DNA from: Dillenia suffruticosa
Taxonomy: Eukaryota; Streptophyta; Magnoliopsida; Dilleniales; Dilleniaceae
Assembly: GCA_033439265.1 (NCBI GenBank)
Contig: JAVTVX010000004.1
Coordinates: forward strand, 15,451,701-15,515,700
Direction of reading: 5' to 3'
Length of the DNA: 64,000 bases
In this document: positions 11,786 through 21,781 of the stretch, piece after piece
How the letters are laid out: every line of letters begins with the position of its first letter
How positions within the stretch are numbered: position 1 is the first letter of the stretch
Made by a program: the position numbers and the translations under genes
The notes under the pieces: generated by a model
The model's database searches: none
What the model saw: only the letters and a program-made list of their open reading frames with translations
What the model was told of the DNA's origin: nothing

Positions 11786-12391
11786 GAGTGATCTGAACCA
11801 GGGGGGAAAGAGAAACATCAAGATGTGAACCCAAAAAGAAACTGCCCTTCCACGTGTAACATCCCAAAATTTGGAACATGATGGTGCATAAGTTCAGCTT
11901 TTATTTTACTGCTTTCTCCATAAGGATGGATGTTATTTTATTGAATTCATGTAGATAGGACGGAAAGAAGCAAGAGTACGAGATGGCATTACTAAAAGCG
12001 TGCGCAAATATATTGCAGGTGGGGACCTAGCGGCAATAGCAGTTGGAGCTACCGTCATGCTTAACATCCTAATTGCCGGGTAATCCACAGCCACTCCCCA
12101 AAACTGTTCCCCAGCTCTATCTCTATCATGAAATGTTAACCATACAAATCAAATTTAATTGCTTATCTCCTCAAAGTCCTTAAATCAACTTTTTGGCTTC
12201 CAGGGAAACAACTGGAGGGTCAATGAACCCAGTTAGAACACTTGGACCAGCCATAGCTGCAAACAACTTCAAAGCCATATGGGTATCTCACTGCTCCAGT
12301 TCTTGGGGCATTATTTGGTGCAGGTGTCTACTCTGCTGTTAAGCTGCTTGAGGAAGATGGCCACACCCATGAAAGGCCCCCAACAGGATAG
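10315..12391 (+). pseudogene. NIP6;1: NIP6;1-like aquaporin (boric acid/glycerol channel family), frameshifted
   Basis: Exons: 10315-10542, 10630-10854, 10932-11126, 12019-12079 and 12204-12391, all with GT-AG introns. The protein fits the NIP II group of membrane channels, which move boric acid and small neutral solutes. Supporting features are the N-terminal TPGAPLFGG block, SGAHLNPS (first NPA-type motif, here NPS) in exon 2, MSGGVTVP and SFNLMFVVTAV in exon 3, and MNPVRTLGPAIAANN (second motif, NPV) in exon 5. Similarity is higher to NIP6;1 than to NIP5;1. Exon 4 lacks one base at its start (GTG GGG ACC TAG), which would end the protein after about 219 residues. Exon 5 lacks two bases near 12284-12288. 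COP1 separates the ATG from its promoter. Either a pseudogene or, less likely, sequencing errors in a live gene. Confidence 0.88.
11127..12018 (+). other. Intron 3 of the aquaporin, with GA microsatellites
   Basis: An 892-base intron (GTAAGT donor, TTGCAG acceptor). It contains a pure AG run at 11341-11362 and a longer, slightly interrupted AG run at about 11741-11788. Nothing else is recognisable. The other introns are short: 87, 77 and 124 bases. Confidence 0.8.
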
Positions 12392-13610
12392 GGCCTTCGG
12401 GGTTAATTGCCCTGCCAGATTTTGTAACAATTGAGTTAGAATTTTGCACGTCATCACAAGATGGAGAAATGTATACTACGTGTTGAAGATCTAGACATGC
12501 AGTAGACGCATTTGAAGCAACAGAAACAAGTATGAATTTCGGTTTACTACCTGGTGTCAGAACTCTGAGTTTATCGGGAACTAGAAGTTGTGCAAAGTAC
12601 ATACGTAGGTTGTGTGCTTGTGAGTTCGTCTTCGAATTTCACTCCACACCTATAGTGGTTTGCACATGCTCCATTTCCGGTAAAGTGGGACCTAGCGCGT
12701 TCTGCGGTCTAAGTTCATCAGGATCCAATCTCCTCTTTTTCATTTTATTATTCAATGTACTTAAGCTTTGTCGAGAAGGCATCACAATAAGCTATACAGT
12801 AAGTCATTCACGTCGCACTTTATATTTATTTAAGATAATTCCTTCGTGCATAAACAAGTGTGATGCCAGATTCTATACGATATCAGAAGCTGTTAAACAC
12901 ATCACAACCCACCATCCCATCTTTACAAGATATTGTAGGATTTTGCATCCAACATTTCTCTTTTTTCTCTCTTATAAGTTGGAAGTAGAGTTCAAGCTCC
13001 CAAAACAACATCAACAAGGATCAGTTTATTTCCCCATAGCGATTATTGTTGCATGCTATCAGCCTCTTCTCCTTTTCATGCTTCAACATTCATCCACTAA
13101 GCAAATCTGGCAGTTGGCATGCGCTCTCTCTAGCCCATTCCGTTTGCTACCTTGCTCTTAATTCTCAGTAAAAGGTAACCCACTTTATTATGGCAAGGGA
13201 CCCTTATGTCTCTGAAATTTGAGAAGCTTTCATTAGCTAGATTTGTTTCAACGATGAACGCATCAATAAAAATAGTTGTATGAGGAGGAAGCATCTTATA
13301 TCCTCAGATCAGGACCAAATTTCCTAAGGACAGAATTTGTATCCAATTGCTAAATTGTAAAAACTAAATCAACTTGTGCCCAGACAGCTTGCGTTTAGTT
13401 TGAGAGACAAAACATGACAATACAGATTTTGTCTCCATTGTGAAACTTCAATATCTAACAGATAGACAGTAGTAAGAAGCAAAAAGAAAAATGTCAAACT
13501 TAACACTATTATTTATAATCGCAAGAAATAGCTCCTTGGAAGTATGGGGAACTGTCCATTCATTTTTCTCTTTTTTATTTCCAATTTTATTGGTGAGATC
13601 ATAGAGAAAC
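12392..13610. other. Aquaporin 3' flank, no gene seen
   Basis: The first few hundred bases are probably 3' UTR. A long open stretch at 12532-13161 has no recognisable features and is not called. The rest is ordinary AT-rich flank up to GYP1. Confidence 0.6.
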
Positions 13611-14019
13611 AGTTACAATCAATTATGAAATTGGATAAAAATTTAATAAAAGCAGCAGAATAGTGTTTAGAAGACAAATGACAGCAAGAGTTTCTTCTAT
13701 TGATGGATTCAATTCAAGAATTACACCAAGAATTTTATAGTCTGCCATGAAAGCATGACTGTCCCAGCTAGCAGCCAGATTTCACTTTCTTCCCCTCCCC
13801 TTTTACAATTATTCCCTACTACATTTATGTTCTCCCCTACTCTCCAACCACTTTGATTCTTCTCTCCCTACAGTTGAGCTTGTTACTGCCCATCTACCTT
13901 CACAATTCCCTTTCTTCCTTCTATGGTTATAGACTTTCAGCATCTTTGGAGCCATAACATCCAACATTTTTGGTGTCATGTCATCAACCACATTTTCTTT
14001 TGTATCCCCTGTCATAACA
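13611..14019 (-). repeat. GYP1 3' LTR
   Basis: Aligns end to end with 18440-18850, with scattered substitutions and small indels. The end of the element's coding region reads into it. Confidence 0.9.
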
Positions 14020-14501
14020 TTGCCTCCTGAAACTACAGCCTTGTCCCCAAGGCTGAAATTTGGGAATTGCAACTGGAAATCAGCCTGATCCATCCATGTT
14101 GCCTCATCAATAGTACCTCCTTTCCAACAAATCAGAATTTGCTGCAGTGGTTTACCTCTCTTCATGACAGTCCACAGCTCCAATATCTCATCAGGTTCAA
14201 TTGGGGGCTGTCAGCTTCTAGTGCAGTCAGTAATTCAGTGATTGCAGCATGGTCCCCAATGACTCTTCAATTGTGAGACATGGAAGATTGGATGTATACG
14301 AGCATTTTCTGGTAGTTGAAGTTTGTATACTACCTGTCCAATCTTTTGGATGATCAGAAAAGGGCCATGGTAGCGAGCTGCTAGTTTAGACGAGATGACA
14401 TTGCGGACTGAATTTTGCCTATGTGGTCTAAGTTTCAAGAAAACTTTGTCCCCAATATTAAAATGAACTTCGCTGCTGTGCATATTAGTGGTCTTAAACA
14501 T
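13960..14501 (-). pseudogene. GYP1 integrase C-terminus and chromodomain-like tail
   Basis: Frame 14501-14235 carries the SH3-like integrase C-terminal block (FNIGDKVFLKLRPHRQ, KLAARYHGPF, IHPIFHVSQLK). It continues in another frame (14183 leftward) with ILICWKGGTIDEATW and QFPNFSLGDK, the signature of a chromodomain tail of plant chromoviruses that steers integration to chromatin. A frameshift lies between the two parts. Confidence 0.82.
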
Positions 14502-14528
14502 TCTTTCTTGAGCTCTTTTTAGATTATA

Positions 14529-15509
14529 CTATAGTTGACATAGTATTTCATCGCCATCCATCAGCTCCTTGGCTACCGACTCCACCAATGCCTCTCTGGA
14601 TAAGAATCTCTGAATAACGAGAGATGGACACCCATAGACCACATGGAAAGGAGACATCCCGGTAGCTGTGTGGTAGCTTGTGTTATAGCAAAATTCAGCC
14701 CACGGTAACCATTTAGCCCACACTTTTGGTTGTTCCGCTGTGAAACACCGTAGATAAGTCTCAAGTCCCTTGTTCAAAATCTCGGTTTGGCCATCAATCT
14801 CCGGGTGATATGCACTACTCATTTTTAGTTTGGTGCCTTGTAAGCAGAACAACACTATCCAGAAGTTGCTCAAGAACAAAGGATCCCTATCACTTACTAT
14901 CGATCTAGGGACTCCATGAAGATGAACAATCTCTCTAATAAAAGTTTCAGACATTGACTGGGCCGTACAAGGGTGCCACGGTCCAATAAAATGGCCGTAC
15001 TTAGAGAGTTGGTCCATTACCACCAAAATACTGTCCATCCCTTGAGAATGTGGTAACTCATTTATAAAGTCCGTCGCTATGTCTTCCCAAATCATCAGGG
15101 GAATTGGTAGGGGTTGCAATAAACCTGCAGGAGACCTGGCCTCATACTTCTGTTGTTGGCAAACTAGACACGCTGCCACAAATTGTAGTAACTTTATCAT
15201 ACCTCGCCAATACAAGTTGGCCACAATCCTATGATATGTTTTTAAGGCCCCAGCATGCCCAGCGCCGGATGTTTCATTGAACTCTGCCAAAAAGATAGGA
15301 ATCCACCTTGAAGTCTCGGGAATTATAATTCTGTTTTTATGCATTGGTCTTCCATTTACCAAAGAGTAAGGATGCTTACCATTGGGGTCCTGCATGAGCT
15401 GTAGTTTCAATCGAATAAGCTTGGGGTCATTTGTTATTTCTTCCTCAACATTTTCCCAGTCTATCCATTGTTGCCACGTGAATGTATTGCAATTCAACTC
15501 CCCATTCAA
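14529..15509 (-). pseudogene. GYP1 integrase (326-codon open frame, complete core)
   Basis: The longest open retroelement frame in the window. It holds the N-terminal HHCC zinc finger (His85, His93, Cys114, Cys117) and a full catalytic triad: Asp147 in IATDFI, Asp207 in SIVSDRDP, Glu243 in DGQTE, with the classical 35 residues between the last two. It would insert the element's cDNA into the chromosome. The core is intact by inspection, but it is cut off by stops from the rest of pol. Confidence 0.9.
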
Positions 15510-16700
15510 CCTTGAAAGAGAATCAGCCGTGCGATTAGAGATTCCGACTTGTATACCACTTCAAAATCATAGCCAAGTAGCTTAAAAATCTAGTATTGTT
15601 GAGGAAGGGTGGCTATTTTCTACTCAAGTAAATGCCGCAGACTTTTTTGATCCGTTCTGGCTTGAAAATGCTTACTAATCAAATAGAGTTGCCAATGTTG
15701 AATGGCGAGAACAAGTGCCATCATTTCTTTCTCATAAGCTGACTTAGATAGTGATATTTCCAAAAGAGCTTTGCTGAAAAATGCAATGGGCTTTAATCCT
15801 ACATAAGGACAGCTCCCACTCCATGACCCGATGCGTCACACTCTACAACAAAGGGTCAACAAAAATCAGGCATGGCCAACACAGGCACACTAACCATTGC
15901 TGATTGCGGTGCTTCAAAAGCCTCAACAGCCTAATGTGACCAAGCAAACTGGGTTTGAGCATCCTTCTTTAACAACTCAGTAAGTGGTCTTGCTATTTTT
16001 CCATAATTGCGTATAAACCATCTATAATACCCCGTAAGACCCCAAAATCTACGTACCTCCCGAATGGACTGCGACACCGGCCAACACAAGATGCTATTGA
16101 TCTTCATGGGATCCATCCAAGTCCCTTCGGTCGAAATTAAATGTCCCAAATATTCGATGGTTTGACACCCCAGATAGCAGTTTTTGGTGTGTCAAATTCT
16201 TTCACACGAATTTGGTAATATCCCGATTTTAGGTCAAGCTTGGAGGAGTAAGTTGCTCCACATAATTTATCAAGTAGTTCATAAACAGTAGGAATTGGGT
16301 ACTTATCTGGTATGGTGGACTTTTGAACTCCATATAATCCACGTAAAATCACTAGCTACCATCTTTCTTCCAAACAAGGAGAACTAGGCTCGAGAAGGGA
16401 CTAAAGCTTGATCTGATGACTCCTACAGTGAGCATTTCAGTCACCAGCCTTTCAATTTCAAACTTCTGACTGTGACCATATCAGTAGGGACACACACCAA
16501 TCGGCCCACATTCAGGCTTCAAGGGGATTTGATGCTCAGTTGGTCGTGAAGGGTGCAGCCACGACTTTTCCCTGAACACCTTAGCATACTTCATCGGTAA
16601 GAGTGACAAGTCCTTCATTTGGGACTTAGACAAAGCAGCCTCAGCTATTTCCCTTTTTCTTTCTTCTACTAACCCAAGCACCGAGTTCAATGTCGGGTAA
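15510..16700 (-). pseudogene. GYP1 reverse transcriptase/RNase H, catalytic palm deleted
   Basis: RT fingers are seen in frames 16690-16481 and 16352-16137 (IPDKYPIPTVYELLDKLCG, SKLDLKSGYYQIRV). The next recognisable block is the RT thumb, GHLIST onward in 16149-15931 (VRRFWGLTGYYRWFI). The segment that should lie between, with the catalytic Asp-Asp box, is missing at about 16150-16175. RNase H remnants fill roughly 15570-15930. The deletion by itself makes reverse transcription impossible from this copy. Confidence 0.85.
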
Positions 16701-16753
16701 TTTTTTTATGGTGTTCAGAGAGGAGGGAGCCCTCACTAACAAGGGATCCCCAA

Positions 16754-17095
16754 TTAAACAAACGAGACTTCCATTACCGCAAACTTCATTGACATTTTTT
16801 GTAAATTCACCATCACCTCCCCAAGTGTCTCCAACCACGCAACACCCAAAATTACATCAACACCACTAAGAGGAAAAACATAGCAGTTGACCTCAATTTG
16901 GAGAACTCCCAAATCCAGCCTCAACCCCCGAGACTTCAGATGACCCAATTCTCCTACCATCGCCCTATCGCACAAAGAAAGGGGCAGTTGACTCAACAAG
17001 AAGACCCAATCTTCAAAGAGTTTCCTCCGGTCACAAATTATGACTAGCACCATTGTTAATCATCACTACTAATTTTACACCATTAATGTTATTTG
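16754..17095 (-). pseudogene. GYP1 aspartic protease, catalytic Asp changed
   Basis: The retropepsin region reads KLVVMINNGASHNL where the family has D(S/T)G: the catalytic Asp is Asn. The second conserved block, VDVILGVAWLETLG, is present. The protease would cut the Gag-Pol polyprotein; this copy should be inactive. Confidence 0.8.
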
Positions 17096-17289
17096 ATAGT
17101 TTCATGGTCTTTGGTTGATTGATTCCTCCATCCAAAAACAGGGGCAATTCAAGCACAGTCAATTGTGCACCTCGATCGAGTTCAACATCATCTTAGTTGT
17201 TCCCTTCCATGGCTTCTAATTCACAACCAGTCATTGAGTCTTCATCGTTGCCGAGAATTAAAGCTCTCAGTCCCTTATTCAGGAAATTA

Positions 17290-18435
17290 TGGAGAGGGTG
17301 ATATTGATGACATTTGAAGTAAATGCCCTTTGATTTCAGCTCTAGATAATTCTAATGCGAGAGTTGACGAACCCTCTATTTTTCACAGTAGGAGTTGATC
17401 GATGGATAGGTTTGGTGTTTTGAAGGATTGCTGCAACACTGTGTTGTTGATGGAGGATGTGTCTTTGCTTGAGGATGAGGACGAAGGAAGAGAATTGTAA
17501 TTATAAGTCCTTGGGTCAGGTTTTGGGTTGGATCTCAGTCAGGCTACCCCAGCACCACCCAAATTCCAAGCCCCAATTGCATCTGCCACACAAGTTTCAC
17601 AACTTGCATTTGTCTCACCAACCAAAAACCTAATTTCTCTCTCAATCTCACGAGCTAGATTCATTGTTTGGAAGAGATTCAGGTTTCATGAATTCGAATT
17701 CTTACCCTAATTTCCCCCTTGAGTCCATTAAGGAACAACCCTAAATAGAGTTGATTGTTGAGACCCTTAACCAAAGCTGTCCAAGCTACAAAATCAGTGA
17801 TGTACTCTTCAATGCCGGTGAGTTATTTTGTGGATGCCAAACCTTCGTAGGGGTTTGCGATTGGTCCATTGCCAAATCGATCTAGTAATTCCACTGTTAG
17901 CTCTGACCAAGTAATGTCCGGATTCTGCTCATGCAGCCATCGAACCTAGTGAAGAGTAGAACCTTCCATACATACAAAAGCCAAGGTTACCTTCATCTCC
18001 TCCTTGGTCTTATGGATGAGAAAATACTGTTATGCTCGTGCAATCCATGCTGCAGGATCATTTCTGTCGAGGCTCGAGAGTTCCACCTTCTTAGCGGCTA
18101 ATTGAAAGTCATCAATCCGCATCACCTTGATCGACCGACTTCATTATTATTCATAATTGGTATGTCACCCACCTTCAAAACTGTTCCACTAGCAATCCCG
18201 TTTGCTGGAGTAGTTCAAGCATACGCCTCCTCCTTTTTTATTGGTCTTCGCTTCATCCACGCTGAAATCATCTCCTCCGGTGTGTCCAATTTGTCTAGTC
18301 AAGAACATTGGTAGAGCAATTCTTCCATTATTCCCACAACATTTTTTCTCAACAGTTTCAATTTGTGTCTCCATTCTAGTTTGTAGCATCAATTCTCCAA
18401 TCCCTCGTTGTTTAGAGAATCTGGCAGGTCGGACC
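17290..18435 (-). pseudogene. GYP1 gag (broken)
   Basis: Conserved Gypsy gag blocks (DPAAWIARA, KEEMKVTLAFVCMEG, WLHEQNPDITWSELTVELLDRFG) lie in the minus strand at about 17850-18060, with in-frame stops. A degenerate zinc knuckle (IYFKCHQYHPLHNF) lies near 17290-17345. The start of gag is probably close to the 5' LTR; none of the visible ATGs can be chosen with confidence. Confidence 0.75.
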
Positions 18436-18439
18436 AATT

Positions 18440-18850
18440 TGTTATAATCAATTATGAAATTGGATAAAGATTCAAATAAAAGCATCAGAATAGAGTGTTT
18501 GGAAGACTAAGGACAGCAAGAGTTTCTTCTATTGATGGATTCGATTCAAGAATTACACCAAGGATTTACAGTCTGCCATGAAAGCATGACTGTCCCAGCT
18601 AGCAGCCGGATTTCACTTTCTTCCCCCTCCCATTTTGCAATTATTCCCTACTAAATTTATATTCTCACCTACTCTCCAACCACTTTGATTCTTCTTTCCC
18701 CACAGTTGAGTTTGTTACTCCCCATCTACCTTCACAATTCCCTTCTTCCTTCTATGGTTATAGACTTTCAGCATCTTTGGAGCCACCTCATCCAACATCT
18801 TTGGTGTCACATTATCAACCACATTTCCTTTTGTATCCCCTATCATAACA
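18440..18850 (-). repeat. GYP1 5' LTR
   Basis: Partner of 13611-14019. The sequence just left of it (minus strand TGGTCCGACCTGCCAG, about 18422-18437) is in primer-site position; its tRNA could not be assigned. Confidence 0.9.
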
Positions 18851-20580
18851 AAACCCTAAGGCCTAAAATTGCAAAATTTCAATGTTTTTGAATTTCTAAT
18901 TTTGGTAAGATGACCTAAAAGGACATATAGATGCAAATTAAAAAGCCAGCACAGTGAAATATATGTAACTAATAACTGCCAAGATTGCCACCTGAGAATA
19001 GAGCCAGCATTTGGTTTTCCAATAGCATTAGGAAAATTAAAATTTAAGGGTAAATACTATATATCCATGTTACCACTTCTAAGTGCATCCATGGAAGGAC
19101 AAGTCTTACACCAGAGCCTACACTCGTGGCCAAAAGTAGTCTGGACATCTGTACTCTATCAAATCATTACCAATATTAGTCTCTCGAGATAAGGCTGTCT
19201 CCAACTGTACCTCCTAGGGAGCACTAAGCAGAAGATTTTTGGCATTAGCTTTTACATTGTCCTATATTGCCACCACTCTCCAGTGACAGAGGAAGGGGGC
19301 CAGTGGAGAACTTTTATGTTGCTAATGTGGCACTGATCCCCCCAAAGTATCGATGAAGCTTCACAGAAGTTGGATTAAAATAATTGAGGAACATCACATT
19401 AGGCTCTGTGCCTATAAATTAGTCTTATTTCTTTTCTATCACTTCAACTTCTTTTCTATGCTATTATTTCACACTTCATACTTCTGTTTTTGTACTTTTC
19501 TTTTTCTCACTTTAGTGAATTCTTTCCCAATCTATAAAGAAAAAGAAAATGAAGGAAAACTAATGACATGTTATGATTGCAGTTTCCAAAGAAGGAACAG
19601 AGCAAATCAAACTCATTTGGTGCTTTTGAACTTGCCATTGTGTTTTCTGGAATGGCTTGAATGCAGATATAACTGAAACTCACTCAACTATAACCTCCAT
19701 TACAGTTATATGACCAAAGACCTCGAAACTAGATGAAATCCTGATAGAATTGAGCACCTGAATGATGATAGTCACCATTCAAAATGTCTTTTAAAATAAA
19801 AAAGAGCATTAGTTGACAATTATAGCATAGTTAACAATTATGGCATAGAAGATTTGTAGAGGGATGGAAAAGCAATTGTGCATTAGTTATTTTTGGTCTT
19901 GTATTTTTTTTTTTTTATTAATTCTAAGGGTCTTTATCCTATTTGTACGTTCTTTCTTCACCTAGTATATTCCTCTTTTCCTATTAAAATATATATATCT
20001 GAACAAAAGCTTCAACAACATTGCCAAAAATGCTCTTCATAATCCAAAGGCACGCCAAAGTGATCAATAAAACAAAAGATAGATGTATTCAGGAGTTGGA
20101 CCAAGTATAATCATCACCTAAGAGGATGGACCAACAACCCTAGAATACCCAAGGCTGTGAATTCCCTCATTCTTGGCATTCCCCTTTCCCATTCTTCTTT
20201 CACAGTAAATGACACTACATTGTATCTCCATCCACTACCCAATGGAAATTTACCGGCCTCTTAACAGCCAATATTTCCACTAAAAACCACATGCCTTCCA
20301 CGCACCTGAATCCTCAAAAATACTATCAACAAGATTTACTGATGCTTAATTTATAGGGTTTGAGATTTCCATCATACCCAAACATTTTTTGATTTGGGAT
20401 GAAATATCAAACAAAAGAGGCCCTTCTCAAAATAAAACCATTTCTAACATCTGAATCTGTCTAAATTTTAGAAACCAGAAAAAGAAAAAAAAACCAAAAA
20501 GAAATGTAGAACTTAGGTTCAATATTCAACCAATTCGATTCGATTGGAGAAACTCACCAGAATCCAGAGTGAGGTTTTTA
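18851..20580. other. Host intergenic DNA, no gene seen
   Basis: Read on both strands: several open stretches under about 110 codons, but none with recognisable motifs, and no repeats shared with other parts of the window. The last few tens of bases are probably 3' UTR of the gene at 20625-20963. Confidence 0.55.
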
Positions 20581-20624
20581 TCTCCGTGTGCTCCAATGGA
20601 ATTCACTGGCGCATTCTGGTCGGC

Positions 20625-20963
20625 TTACACCATGGAGACCTCGGGGAGATGAGGGGGGCGGTCACGTGATTTGTTGCAGAGAGAGAGAAAGGCGAAGGCC
20701 AAGAGAACGCCGAGGAGATCAGCAACGGCATCCTTGGAAGAGGCGCCGGCGGAGTGGAAGAAACCGAGCTCGTCGGCGGCTTCCTTAGCAGCGCCGGCGA
20801 AGAGCGAGGCGAGAGAGCCGATCCAGATGCTCCGGCGACGGAGAAATGCGTAAGGGGTGATGGATGAGAGAGTGGAGACGGTGAGGGAGACGATGAAGCA
20901 GAAGATGACGTGGTAGAGCTTGTCACGTGCAAACCACGAGTCACCGTCGTCCATCACCGCCAC
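20625..20963 (-). CDS. Small membrane protein with YfiM-like conserved pattern
   Basis: An intact 112-residue frame with GC-richer, gene-like codon use in AT-rich surroundings. It has DKLYH at residues 14-18, a first hydrophobic segment at about 17-36, GAAKEAADE at 57-65, a SSKDAVADLLG block at 75-85 and a second hydrophobic segment at about 82-96. The DK..H, KE..DE and D..AD..G spacing resembles bacterial YfiM-type small membrane proteins and a conserved plant family of similar size; function unknown. The start at 20963 (MAVMDD) is the first ATG; the ATG three codons later is equally possible. It has no intron and no neighbour suggesting a pathway. A second open frame overlaps on the same strand (20944-20603) and looks like a shadow. 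Confidence 0.75.
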   Translation of the reverse strand: MAVMDDGDSWFARDKLYHVIFCFIVSLTVSTLSSITPYAFLRRRSIWIGSLASLFAGAAKEAADELGFFHSAGASSKDAVADLLGVLLAFAFLSLCNKSRDRPPHLPEVSMV

Positions 20964-21170
20964 AGAGATCAGAGTGCAGACTCATTCCCACCCGAAACTC
21001 AATAGCGCCGGTTTTCTTCCGTATTTTCCTGCACCGCGGAATGCATTTATGATTATGATAATGAAAATTGACCTTTTTTTTAAAGAAAATTATCAGGATT
21101 TAATCTTAAAATACCGAGAAGTCAAATAATTGTAACTCTAAAAGAAAAAAAAAAAGGAAAAAAAGATATC
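20964..21170. other. Upstream region of the YfiM-like gene
   Basis: About 200 bases between the start codon and the end of COP2. It presumably holds the 5' UTR and core promoter, but no TATA box can be pointed to with confidence. An A-rich run lies at 21140-21160. Confidence 0.4.
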
Positions 21171-21485
21171 ATGCTGTAAACCCGAGAGAATTAATAAACA
21201 AAAAGAAAATAGTGAGAAAAAGAGAGGAGATTTTTATTCACTTGTGTATATAACGAGGCTACAAATAGGGTATTCATAGGCTTTTGAAATAAGTATAAAT
21301 AGCCGCTTTTATTAATTATTACAAATGAATAATTGGCTAATCTAAAAGCCGAGAGACAGCAACATATAATATCTAGTACATGAACAATTACGTAGAAAGT
21401 CAAGAGCCAAAAGTTCATTCACTTGTTAATTTTATGTGACTCTTAAATGGACATCTATTAAAATTTTTCTGGGATTTATATATCC
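21171..21485 (-). repeat. COP2 3' LTR
   Basis: Aligns over about 315 bases with 61747-62060, including the TATATACAAG-type promoter stretch (plus strand 21240-21255) and the closing TTAAATGGACATC-like segment. It is well diverged from its partner. Confidence 0.8.
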
Positions 21486-21781
21486 ATTGCATAATGAATA
21501 AGGCTCATTAAAATCTTATTAAGAAAAAACTCAACAACAAAAAAAACTCCCGAAAAGAAAAAGCATATTGTGTTTTTATAATACGCATGAGATACTGCCT
21601 CATTAAAAACCTCATCAAGAAAAATCCGATGAGATAAAACTATGGTTAAGGCAAAAAGAGTACAACACATATTTTACTCCCCCTCATGATTATATAATTT
21701 GAGATTTCTGAGTTGACGCAATCCAATATTGTGACCTAACTTCTCCAATCCAGCGGTAGTGAAATACAACTTAAAGGAAGG
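21486..21781 (-). pseudogene. COP2 3' tail: end of RNase H frame and conserved pre-LTR region
   Basis: Minus strand 21781-21700 encodes the very end of the Copia polyprotein (AGLEKLGHNIGLRQLRNL). It is followed by the GAGGGGGAG box and a region (TGTTGTACTCTTTTT, TTTTTAATGAGGCA) that sits between pol and the 3' LTR in many plant Copia elements. Its interruption point at 21781 is the left edge of COP3. Confidence 0.78.

Larger units (their letters stand above)
13611..18850 (-). mobile_element. GYP1: decayed Ty3/gypsy chromovirus-type retrotransposon
   Basis: LTRs of about 410 bases at 13611-14019 and 18440-18850 enclose minus-strand gag, protease, RT, RNase H, integrase and a chromodomain-like tail, the Gypsy order. 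The right LTR runs TGTTAT to TAACA; the left one begins AG, probably a mutated TG. The polypurine tract is AGGAGGCAA just right of the left LTR. No convincing target duplication is seen (GAAAC left, AAACC right). The element has lost the RT catalytic block and has an altered protease active site. Confidence 0.9.

Noticed and set aside
12532..13161. 209-codon open frame downstream of the aquaporin
   Set aside because: No recognisable motif, Cys/Ser/Phe-rich composition typical of random AT-rich DNA, and it lies in the expected 3' UTR and flank. Length alone is not enough.
19353..19676. 107-codon hydrophobic frame
   Set aside because: Composition fits AT-rich intergenic DNA; no splice or promoter context, no recognisable domain.
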